The notes under the pieces were generated by a model. That model did no database searches. It was not told the origin of the DNA and saw only the letters and a program-made list of their open reading frames with translations. The position numbers and the translations under genes were made by a program. A stretch of 64,000 bases of DNA from a virus: positions 52,602 through 116,601 of the IMG/VR virus record IMGVR_UViG_3300020198_000002; one strand, given 5' to 3'. Positions 1 to 6,711 of this stretch are shown one piece after another (position 1 is the stretch's first letter; every line of letters starts with the position of its first letter).

Positions 1-465
1 ACAGAATTTGATTCACATGATATCGATTTTTATAATGCAGAACTAAAATGTTTCTTTGAAAACTGCATAGATTTTGTCAATATGCATTATTCAAAATCTA
101 AGAAAGAAGGTAAATTCTGGGAGTGGGTACATCAAACTTATAAACCAACCGAAAAATTCTCATATCACATTGATGAGATGAAATCGAACACGATTGATAT
201 TGTTGACGAAGGGAAAGAAATGTTTTCTTTTAACAACTGGATGTGTTGGATGATTCAATTGGGTCATGAAATTTCGCCAAAAATTAGATCAAACTCAGTT
301 CAAAATTCTGAAGATCTGGTTAAAGATTTCTATTCTAATGAAAAAAATAAGTATGATTACTTACCTACAGCTTCGGTATACAATGACTACTTTAACGCAC
401 TAACTACACTCACAAAAGAAGTGATAAATCCGTATAAGAACAATGAAAAGACCAAACTTTATTAA
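1..465 (+). CDS. Flavin-dependent (tryptophan-type) halogenase, C-terminal part
   Basis: The frame is open from the first base, so this is the C-terminal 154 residues of a longer protein. The stretch DFVNMHY followed about ten residues later by FWEWV matches the C-terminal part of flavin-dependent tryptophan halogenases, where a D-F-hydrophobic-x-H-Y segment is followed by a conserved F/W pair, and FNNWMCWMIQLG corresponds to the family's later Trp-rich segment. The FAD-binding N-terminus lies outside the window, so activity cannot be judged. It overlaps the DUF6445-like gene that follows by 23 nt, implying co-translation. The family uses FADH2, O2 and halide to halogenate indoles or other aromatics. 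It is clearly different in sequence from the second halogenase at 24397. Confident on family, not on substrate. Confidence 0.72.
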   Translation, partial: TEFDSHDIDFYNAELKCFFENCIDFVNMHYSKSKKEGKFWEWVHQTYKPTEKFSYHIDEMKSNTIDIVDEGKEMFSFNNWMCWMIQLGHEISPKIRSNSVQNSEDLVKDFYSNEKNKYDYLPTASVYNDYFNALTTLTKEVINPYKNNEKTKLY

Positions 466-1168
466 TGAATCCGAAGTATTTGCAATAAACCCAGGACTTG
501 AAGCTTCTGTACATGTAATTGGACCAGAAGAAGTAAAAGTAGTCGTTATTGAAAATTTTTATTTAAATCCAGATTTGGTAAGAGAATTGGCGTTAACAAT
601 TCCGCCAACAGAAAATTCAAAAATTTTAGCAGGATCTCCTGGAACTAGGGTTTTTGGACATTATAATTTTGTTAGTATGTTCCCCATCTTTCAACATATT
701 TTTAGAAACGTATATCCTGAGGTGACAAAAGAAGTAACAGACGAAGAAATGAAGTCCAGTATCTGCAATACTCCATTCTGTGTAAATATCAGTCAGTCTG
801 ACAAGATGCCTCCTGTTGTTCCCCATATTGATGATGAAGATAGAATGTTATTTGCTGGAGCTTTATACCTCAATAAACCCGATGAGTGTTCTGGTGGAAC
901 ATCTTTTTACATGTTAGATGGAAAACAACAAGTAACAAATACATATGTTGGTGATTGGTTGAAAAAAAATAATCATACAAATTTTTATACTCATTACTTA
1001 ACTGACAGTGAAGATGATTGGGATCTTTTATCTGTTGCAGAAATGAAGTATAATAGATTAATAATTTATCCTGGAAACGTTCTGCATACTGCATACGTAA
1101 AACCAGAAATGTTTACAGATGACAAATATAGACTAGTCCAGATGTTTTTTATAGCACTTAAATCATAA
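443..1168 (+). CDS. DUF6445-like protein with 2OG-Fe(II) oxygenase-type motifs (copy 1)
   Basis: A 241-residue protein with the hallmarks of a jelly-roll Fe(II)/2-oxoglutarate oxygenase: an HxD pair (H128, D130), a YLNKPDECSGGTSF strand typical of DUF6445, a distal histidine in VLHTAY (H215) and a downstream arginine (R230) where 2-oxoglutarate would be held. DUF6445 proteins occur beside flavin-dependent halogenases in bacteria, and this gene overlaps the halogenase stop. It is a clear paralogue of the gene at 1881: both begin with an FINE-EVFA-N-GLEA pattern and share IPPT, GG-TSFY and MFTGD/MFTDD segments. Substrate is unknown; it may be hydroxylation or a non-catalytic partner of the halogenase. 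Confidence 0.7.
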   Translation: MKRPNFINESEVFAINPGLEASVHVIGPEEVKVVVIENFYLNPDLVRELALTIPPTENSKILAGSPGTRVFGHYNFVSMFPIFQHIFRNVYPEVTKEVTDEEMKSSICNTPFCVNISQSDKMPPVVPHIDDEDRMLFAGALYLNKPDECSGGTSFYMLDGKQQVTNTYVGDWLKKNNHTNFYTHYLTDSEDDWDLLSVAEMKYNRLIIYPGNVLHTAYVKPEMFTDDKYRLVQMFFIALKS

Positions 1169-1884
1169 TGAGTTTTACTTCTAGATTTCCATCAATTTGT
1201 ATTGATGGATTTTATTCCGAACCAGATGAAATCGTCAAATGGGCTTCATCTTTAGAATATAATAAAGACCCCAAGTCTGGATGGCCTGGTTGGAGAACTC
1301 CGCCACTATCCACTATTGATTATCAATTTGATGATCAATTTAGTAAAAAATTAATGGGAGTATTTTTTGATCTAGATCGAGATTGGGTTAGTTGGGAGAT
1401 ACAAACTCATTTCCAAATTATAAAACCATTTTCTGGTGATAAAAATGATCCAAGGAATTGGGGTTGGGTTCATCAGGATTCTGATGGTGTTTATGATTTG
1501 GTAAAAGGATTTGAACCAATGAAATGCGAGTACGCAGGAATTTTATATTTAACTCCAGAGGCAGATTTGGACACTGGTACATCTATTTTTAGATCAAAAG
1601 TAAAAGATCCAGACACAAAACAGCCTTTCAAAAAAGAACTATTTTCTGGAGAAGAAATTGAGTTTGAAAAATATAAAGAAGGTATGATTAATGCTAGATC
1701 TCAATTTGAAGAGACAATACGTTACTGCAATGTATACAATAGATTAATTGCATTTGAAGCGTCAAATTACCATGCAGCAATGAACTTCAAAATGGATTCC
1801 GATAAGATTAGATTGACTCAAGTATTTTTTATAAAAAATATTAAAACACAGGTCAATCCAATTCTAAGAGGATTTTTAAGATGA
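1168..1884 (+). CDS. DUF6445-like / 2OG-Fe(II) oxygenase-type protein (divergent member)
   Basis: A 238-residue protein starting with the ATG that overlaps the preceding stop. It has an HQD metal-binding triad start (H102, D104), a GILYLTP-TGTSIF strand like the GGTSF segment of its neighbours, a distal histidine in NYHAAMNF (H202) and R215 before a TQVFFI strand. The layout matches the two flanking DUF6445-like proteins but the sequence is much more divergent, and it carries a long insert (about residues 143-185) rich in charged residues. It is sandwiched between the two close paralogues, so the three were probably assembled as a functional set with the upstream halogenase. Substrate unknown. 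Confidence 0.62.
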   Translation: MSFTSRFPSICIDGFYSEPDEIVKWASSLEYNKDPKSGWPGWRTPPLSTIDYQFDDQFSKKLMGVFFDLDRDWVSWEIQTHFQIIKPFSGDKNDPRNWGWVHQDSDGVYDLVKGFEPMKCEYAGILYLTPEADLDTGTSIFRSKVKDPDTKQPFKKELFSGEEIEFEKYKEGMINARSQFEETIRYCNVYNRLIAFEASNYHAAMNFKMDSDKIRLTQVFFIKNIKTQVNPILRGFLR

Positions 1885-2672
1885 AAAAAAATTTTATTAA
1901 TGAGGATGAAGTTTTTGCCTTGAATGAAGGATTGGAAGCAAAAGTTTATACTATAGGTCCAGAAAAAGCCAAAATAACCTATGTTGATAATTTTTATAAA
2001 AATCCAGATTTGGTTAGGGACCTTGCGTTAACAATTCCACCAACAAGGAATCCAATTATTATGGCTGGAGCTCCTGGATCTAGAGTCGATGCGTATTATA
2101 ATTTTTCCCCCATGTCTCCATTTTTTCATTATATTTTTAGAAATGTTTACGGAGATATAGTTAAAGATATATCTGATGAAAAAATTTATGATTCCATGAA
2201 AGGAGTCACTTTTTGCGTAAATGTAACTCAATCAGACATTCTCAATCCAATTGTCCCACATGTAGATGATACTGGAGACCTACTTTTTGCAGCAACCGTA
2301 TATCTCAATAAACCAGAAGAATGTGCGGGAGGAACTTCCTTTTATACTTTAGAAGGAGAACAGCGAAGTAGTGCAGATAAAATTGATGCATGGTTAAAAA
2401 AAGTAGGCAAGTATCCATACTATGATAATTATATTACTGACAGTGAATCTGACTGGGAAATGATTCATTTGGCTGAAATGCAGTATAATAGGTTTGTAAT
2501 CTATCCAGCAAATATTTTACACACAGGATATATAAAACCAGAAATGTTTACTGGAGACACTCATCGTTTAGTCCAGATGTTCTTTGTTTTTCTTGGCGGA
2601 CCAGGATCATTCTTACCAGTGAATCATAATGAATATAAAAAATACTTAGAGAATAAAGATGCATCTAGTTAA
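1881..2672 (+). CDS. DUF6445-like protein with 2OG-Fe(II) oxygenase-type motifs (copy 2)
   Basis: A 263-residue paralogue of the protein encoded at 443. Conserved features are H127-V-D129, the YLNKPEECAGGTSFY segment, H214 in ILHTGY and R229 before LVQMFFVF. It adds a tail of about 20 residues (GGPGSFLPVNHNEYKK region) missing from copy 1. The ATG overlaps the previous stop by 4 nt and its own 3 prime end overlaps the next gene by 14 nt, so translation is coupled. Both copies retain every putative metal and co-substrate residue, arguing that the duplication is functional rather than decaying. Confidence 0.68.
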   Translation: MKKNFINEDEVFALNEGLEAKVYTIGPEKAKITYVDNFYKNPDLVRDLALTIPPTRNPIIMAGAPGSRVDAYYNFSPMSPFFHYIFRNVYGDIVKDISDEKIYDSMKGVTFCVNVTQSDILNPIVPHVDDTGDLLFAATVYLNKPEECAGGTSFYTLEGEQRSSADKIDAWLKKVGKYPYYDNYITDSESDWEMIHLAEMQYNRFVIYPANILHTGYIKPEMFTGDTHRLVQMFFVFLGGPGSFLPVNHNEYKKYLENKDASS

Positions 2673-3246
2673 GGCTTTTGAAAATTTTATTTCTATAGAA
2701 GAAAAAAATATTTTAAACAAATGGACTCTTGCGAATTATAATCAAGATTATTTTATTGACCCAAGAATGGATTCTCGGGGATTAAAAAGAACGAAGTTAA
2801 CAACTAGGTTTGCTACTCCATTAGTTACACCATCATTATTTGTAAGTTCAAACTCAAATTTTGAGTATCCGAGTTTAGTATACAACATACAAAGAAGAAT
2901 AATATATACCTTTGGATTTAATGAATATGGTTTGTCTCCAGTTGGCAAGAATGGTATAATTACAGAAATAGGTTTTAAGGGAGGAACTGTACATCCACAT
3001 ATTGATCCAGTTTGGATTGAAAATACGGATACTATTCATTGCAATATAATAACACAAAAACCAAAATCTGGTGGAATTACATATATTGAAAATGAACCGT
3101 GGGAGGTTAATGAAACTGATCTTCTGATGTATGTTGTATCTTCGGCAGAACATAAGGTAGATGAAATCATTGGGGACAAAAATAGAATATTATGGATTTT
3201 TAGTTTTATCTTATCAAAAAATGATGCGGAGAAAATTTTATCATGA
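2659..3246 (+). CDS. 2OG-Fe(II) oxygenase family protein
   Basis: A 195-residue protein with the minimal Fe(II)/2-oxoglutarate oxygenase signature: H114 and D116 in VHPHIDP, a distal histidine in SAEHKVDE (H165), and R176 in a following KNRILWIFSF strand. The lead-in CNIITQKPKSGGITYIEN looks like the double-stranded beta-helix core strands of small hydroxylases. It is not a DUF6445 copy but a separate subfamily. It overlaps its neighbours on both sides (14 and 4 nt). Position between the halogenase/DUF6445 set and sugar genes leaves its substrate open. Confidence 0.6.
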   Translation: MHLVKAFENFISIEEKNILNKWTLANYNQDYFIDPRMDSRGLKRTKLTTRFATPLVTPSLFVSSNSNFEYPSLVYNIQRRIIYTFGFNEYGLSPVGKNGIITEIGFKGGTVHPHIDPVWIENTDTIHCNIITQKPKSGGITYIENEPWEVNETDLLMYVVSSAEHKVDEIIGDKNRILWIFSFILSKNDAEKILS

Positions 3247-3644
3247 AAACAGTTTTTGTTAATGGTACTTTCGATATCCTGCACCCAGGACATATAGAAC
3301 TTTTCAAAGTTGCTAAATCTTTGGGAGATAGGGTCATTGTCGCAACGGATAGTGACGAAAAAATTCGTAGGGATAAAGGACCAAATAAACCCATTAATGA
3401 TCTATGTCACAGAGTTTCTATGCTCCAATCAATTAGATACATAGATATGGTTCTATATTTTAATACTAAAGAAGAGTTGGAATCAATTATAAAATTATAC
3501 CAACCAGACATTCTTCTTTTGGGAAATGATTGGGAGAATGGAGTAGTAATTGGAAAAGAATTTGCAAAATCCGTAAGATTTTTTCCTAGGGTTGGAAATT
3601 ATTCTACTAGTAATATTGTTAATAAGATCAAAAATCATGAGTAA
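3243..3644 (+). CDS. hldE-C-like: HldE/RfaE2-type heptose-1-phosphate adenylyltransferase (nucleotidyltransferase)
   Basis: A 133-residue single-domain cytidylyltransferase-fold enzyme. The N-terminal NGTFDILHPGH motif contains the HxGH nucleotide-binding signature (here HPGH), and LLLGNDW near residue 95 is the second substrate loop of the RfaE2/TagD group. In the known pathway the enzyme activates D-glycero-beta-D-manno-heptose 1-phosphate with ATP to ADP-heptose. The kinase that is fused to it in bacterial HldE follows as a separate overlapping gene, and an HldD-like epimerase lies 1.4 kb away, which supports heptose over glycerol-phosphate specificity. A CTP-using glycerol-3-phosphate enzyme is the alternative. 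Confidence 0.75.
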   Translation: MKTVFVNGTFDILHPGHIELFKVAKSLGDRVIVATDSDEKIRRDKGPNKPINDLCHRVSMLQSIRYIDMVLYFNTKEELESIIKLYQPDILLLGNDWENGVVIGKEFAKSVRFFPRVGNYSTSNIVNKIKNHE

Positions 3645-4410
3645 TTTTTCGGTATTAGTTATTGGCGATTCATGCGAAGATGAGTATGTTTATGGATCGG
3701 TCACTAGGATCAGTCCAGAAGCTCCCGTACCCGTATTAAAGTATGAATACTTAAAAAAGTCTTTAGGAATGGCTGCAAATGTCAATGAGAACTTAAAATC
3801 TTTTGGAATGCAAACAAATCTTGTCACACAAAAAGAAAAAATAGTAAAAAGAAGATTTATTGATAGACAAACAGGACAACAGTTGATGCGAATGGATGAA
3901 GAAAACGTATCTACATTTTGCAGTGCAGCTCAGATCCGAATTGCTTTCATTCATGGAAATTATGATGTCTTAGTGATTTCGGATTATGATAAGGGATTTT
4001 TGGGTTACAGTGAATTAGAAGATCTATGTCAAAGTTTTGATGGTCCTGTTTTTGTAGATACAAAGAAAAAAAGACTTATTAAAAAAGAAAATGTATTTTT
4101 CAAAATAAATTTAAAAGAGTATGAGAAATTAGACAAGGATTGTTTGCCGGATCCAACAAATTTAATTGTAACTCTTGGGGCAAATGGTGTAAAATGGAAT
4201 GGTATAGACTTTGCATCCGAGAAAGTACCAGTATATGATGTAGTTGGAGCGGGAGATACTTTTCTTGCGGCTTTAGTTTATCATTATATGATTACGTCAA
4301 CTATGAAAGAGTCTATTGAATTTGCAAATAAAGCTGCTGCACTTGCAGTTCAGCATCCTGGGACTTATAAACTTACTGAAAATGACATTAATTTACTGTG
4401 TGGATATTGA
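3637..4410 (+). CDS. hldE-N-like: RfaE1-type PfkB-family sugar kinase
   Basis: A PfkB/ribokinase-family kinase of 257 residues. I chose the ATG at 3637, which overlaps the previous stop by 8 nt, because the protein then begins with the family's FSVLVIGDSCEDEYVYG strand; an in-frame ATG at 3592 would add 15 hydrophobic residues lying inside the previous gene. PEAPVPVLKYE and the catalytic DVVGAGDTF motif (about residues 203-211) match heptose-7-phosphate 1-kinases such as the N-terminal half of HldE. It is shorter than a typical 310-330 residue domain. Together with the preceding gene it reproduces HldE as two split polypeptides in reversed order. Confidence 0.75.
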   Translation: MSNFSVLVIGDSCEDEYVYGSVTRISPEAPVPVLKYEYLKKSLGMAANVNENLKSFGMQTNLVTQKEKIVKRRFIDRQTGQQLMRMDEENVSTFCSAAQIRIAFIHGNYDVLVISDYDKGFLGYSELEDLCQSFDGPVFVDTKKKRLIKKENVFFKINLKEYEKLDKDCLPDPTNLIVTLGANGVKWNGIDFASEKVPVYDVVGAGDTFLAALVYHYMITSTMKESIEFANKAAALAVQHPGTYKLTENDINLLCGY

Positions 4411-4708
4411 TGGTACAATCTGTAATAATTCCAAAGATGGAAATTATATATCAGTTATTCCAAATCCCGATAGAATTGCAAAAATAAATAACCTGTATGA
4501 TGAAGGCCACTACATCATATACTTAACAGCAAGAGGAATGTCGAGATATAAAAATTCCAGAGTGGCTGCTCATAACGAATTTTATAATTTTACCTACAAT
4601 CAATTAAGATCTTGGGGTTGTAGATTTCATGAACTTCATATGGGTAAACCTGCTGCAGATATATATGTAGATGATAAAGGGGTGAACGACAATGACTTCT
4701 TCAATTAA
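4382..4708 (+). CDS. HAD-superfamily phosphatase, capsule/sugar-phosphate type
   Basis: A small 108-residue HAD phosphatase. VDIDGTICNN contains the catalytic DxDxT motif (D8, D10), YLTARG is motif II, and YVDDKGVND supplies the acidic motif IV. The start at 4382 (MTLIYCVDIDG) gives the proper first strand and overlaps the kinase by 29 nt. The size and the TARG-xxR-Y pattern are those of small HADs in capsule loci. It lacks the zinc-binding cysteines of GmhB, so calling it the heptose-1,7-bisphosphate phosphatase of the pathway is only an inference from its position between heptose kinase and epimerase genes. Confidence 0.7.
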   Translation: MTLIYCVDIDGTICNNSKDGNYISVIPNPDRIAKINNLYDEGHYIIYLTARGMSRYKNSRVAAHNEFYNFTYNQLRSWGCRFHELHMGKPAADIYVDDKGVNDNDFFN

Positions 4709-5051
4709 ATTTGTTTCTAAAGGATGGGGATTCGAAAAGTGGATTGTAAACTGCGATAAGTACTGCGGAAAACTTCTTTATTTTATAAAAGGAGGACAGT
4801 GCTCTTGGCATTATCATAAAGTAAAAGACGAAACATTTTATATTCAATCTGGAAAACTTATTTTGTTTTACGGGGAAGATGATGATATTAATTCAGCACA
4901 AAAGAAAGTTTTGAGAAAGGGCGATCATTTTCATGTTCCTGTAGGACTTAGACATAGGATGTATGCTCTAGAAGATACTGAATTATTTGAATTCTCTACA
5001 GAGCATTTTGAGGAGGATAGTATTAGGATAATTCTTGGAGATACTGTTTAA
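4692..5051 (+). CDS. Cupin-fold protein, sugar isomerase/epimerase-like
   Basis: A 119-residue single-domain cupin. The first cupin motif is visible as SWHYHKVKDETFYIQSG (two histidines, a glutamate), and the second as KGDHFHVPVGLRHRMYA (histidine pair). WGFEKWIVN near the start resembles mannose-6-phosphate isomerase and D-lyxose isomerase type cupins found in polysaccharide loci. All metal ligands seem present. It overlaps the HAD phosphatase by 17 nt and converges on hldD, whose 3 prime end overlaps this gene by 29 nt on the opposite strand. A role as a sugar-phosphate isomerase in the heptose/surface-sugar island is plausible but unproven. Confidence 0.62.
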   Translation: MTSSIKFVSKGWGFEKWIVNCDKYCGKLLYFIKGGQCSWHYHKVKDETFYIQSGKLILFYGEDDDINSAQKKVLRKGDHFHVPVGLRHRMYALEDTELFEFSTEHFEEDSIRIILGDTV

Positions 5052-5832
5052 CTGAAATATAATCATGATCATACCATGATGTATCTGCACATGTGTATGT
5101 CTGATATTGGCCACTCAAATGTTCTGGGAAGGGGACGAGTTCAATCTCACCCCCTTCTTTTTTTGCAACCAATTCCGCAACTTCTTTAAATGAAATTGGA
5201 TTCCCAGTCCCAATATCATAAATTCCACTATCGCAGTTATTGTTTAATACGACATCAACTATGTCACCAACATATACAAAGTCTCTGTAGAATTTTTCGG
5301 ATCCTTCAAATAGTTTTAACTTTCCAGTTTCACGAATTTGTTTTGTAAATTTTGATATGGGACTAGCCTGTTCTCCTTTATGATCTTCCCCCGAGCCATA
5401 CACATTAAAATATCTAAATCCTTGGATTGATTTAAAGTTTCTAATGTTATCAAGAACAAAATAATCAATTTGCAATTTTGATATTGCGTAATAGTTTAAT
5501 GGATTAATCAATTTTTGTTTTTTAGTTTGATTGCCATACACAGATGCAGAAGATGCATATTTTACTGGGATTTGATATTTGATCGCATAATCAAACAACA
5601 TTAAAGTGAAAGCGACATTGTGGTGATGTATTGTTCGTATATCTTTTTCCGTAGTTGAAGATATTGCTCCTTGATGGATAATCATTGTTACCTTATCCCA
5701 ATCTTGGAAACTACTTAAAAATTTCCAAGAATTTTCTCGTTCTATGCATTTTGTTGGCAATCTGATTTCTTCTTCTAAAACACGAAGAAAATTTGATCCG
5801 ATAAATCCGTTATATCCAGTTAGTAAGATCAT
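5023..5832 (-). CDS. hldD: ADP-L-glycero-D-manno-heptose 6-epimerase-like (SDR family)
   Basis: The only convincing minus-strand gene in the window. The 269-residue product is an extended short-chain dehydrogenase: a GYNGFIGS nucleotide-binding loop (residues 6-13), the YxxxK catalytic pair (Y115, K119) after an SSASVYG strand, and FRYFNVYG plus YRDFVYVGD segments typical of HldD. HldD epimerises ADP-heptose at C6 using bound NADP. It lies next to the heptose kinase and adenylyltransferase, so most of an ADP-heptose route is here; only GmhA and an unambiguous GmhB are missing. It is slightly shorter than bacterial HldD (about 310). It has an AGGAG ribosome site and its own promoter, overlapping that of gp13. 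Confidence 0.8.
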   Translation of the reverse strand: MILLTGYNGFIGSNFLRVLEEEIRLPTKCIERENSWKFLSSFQDWDKVTMIIHQGAISSTTEKDIRTIHHHNVAFTLMLFDYAIKYQIPVKYASSASVYGNQTKKQKLINPLNYYAISKLQIDYFVLDNIRNFKSIQGFRYFNVYGSGEDHKGEQASPISKFTKQIRETGKLKLFEGSEKFYRDFVYVGDIVDVVLNNNCDSGIYDIGTGNPISFKEVAELVAKKEGGEIELVPFPEHLSGQYQTYTCADTSWYDHDYISVKQYLQELS

Positions 5833-5852
5833 AAGTATTTTGCTCCTGATAA

Positions 5853-5861
5853 ATTATAACA
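5853..5861 (-). promoter_or_regulatory. Extended -10 promoter for hldD
   Basis: Read on the - strand this is TGTTATAAT, a TGN-TATAAT extended -10 element about 21 bp upstream of the hldD start, followed by AGGAG as ribosome site. No good -35 is visible at the usual distance. The same nonamer precedes mazG at 47386. It touches the late promoter of gp13 on the other strand. Confidence 0.6.
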
Positions 5862-5867
5862 TAAATA
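5860..5867 (+). promoter_or_regulatory. Late promoter (CATAAATA) for gp13
   Basis: CATAAATA matches the T4-type late -10 consensus TATAAATA recognised by gp55-containing RNA polymerase, 26 bp before the gp13 start, with no -35 needed. It shares two bases with the divergent hldD -10 element. Confidence 0.75.
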
Positions 5868-5892
5868 TCTCTAGAAATAGGAGAAAGTTGGA

Positions 5893-6711
5893 ATGGCCCG
5901 TCCTTCTAGTAGAGAAGAATTGAAGGAATATTGTCTTAGAAAGTTAGGCAAACCTGTGCTAGAAATTAACGTTGACGATGATCAAATTGAAGACGCTATA
6001 GATGAAGCCGTCCAATTTTATCAGGAAAGACATACTGACGGTATTGATAGAGTATTTTTAAAGCACAAATTAACCAATCAAGATATTACTACAATTGTAG
6101 GTATTGCGAGTACAACTATAGGCACTAGTACTAAGGGAGGAATTCCATCTGCACAGTGGCAAGAAGGTGCAAACTATTTACCACTCCCAGACCCAGTAAT
6201 TAGCGTAACAAAAATATTTAAACTAGACTCAAGTTCTATCTCAGACGGACTATTCAATATAAAGTATCAATTATTTCTTAATGACTTATATTATTACGGT
6301 GCAATTGATTTACTAAATTATTCAATGGTAAAAACATATCTAGAAGATTTGGATTTTTTGATAAATCCAACGGCACAAGTTAGATTTAATCAAAAAAATC
6401 GTAGACTATATTTGGATATTGATTTAAAAGATATTTCCGAGGGTAGATATTTACTTATAGATTGTTACAGAGTAATAGATCCAGAAGGAGAAAATGCTGT
6501 TTACAATGATTTTTGGTTAAAGAGATATACAACGTCTTTGATTAAGAAACAGTGGGGCCAAAATTTAATTAAATTTCAAGGAGTGAAACTTCCAGGCGGA
6601 GTCGAACTAAACGGTAGACAAATATATGATGATGCAGTTTCTGAACTAGAAGTTTTGGAAGAGAAGTTGATGACTGAATATTCTTACCCACCATTAGATA
6701 TGATAGGATAA
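5893..6711 (+). CDS. gp13: gp13 neck protein (head completion)
   Basis: A 272-residue T4 gp13 homologue (T4 protein about 309 residues). The N-terminal MARPSSREELKEYCLRKLG and the acidic VDDDQIEDAIDEAVQFYQERH helix are characteristic of gp13 in T4-like phages. gp13 and gp14 form the neck that closes the packaged head and docks the tail. Its stop overlaps the ATG of gp14 by one base, giving translational coupling, and the two are followed by gp15 in T4 order. A GGAG ribosome site lies before the ATG, and a late promoter is just upstream. Confidence 0.9.
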   Translation: MARPSSREELKEYCLRKLGKPVLEINVDDDQIEDAIDEAVQFYQERHTDGIDRVFLKHKLTNQDITTIVGIASTTIGTSTKGGIPSAQWQEGANYLPLPDPVISVTKIFKLDSSSISDGLFNIKYQLFLNDLYYYGAIDLLNYSMVKTYLEDLDFLINPTAQVRFNQKNRRLYLDIDLKDISEGRYLLIDCYRVIDPEGENAVYNDFWLKRYTTSLIKKQWGQNLIKFQGVKLPGGVELNGRQIYDDAVSELEVLEEKLMTEYSYPPLDMIG

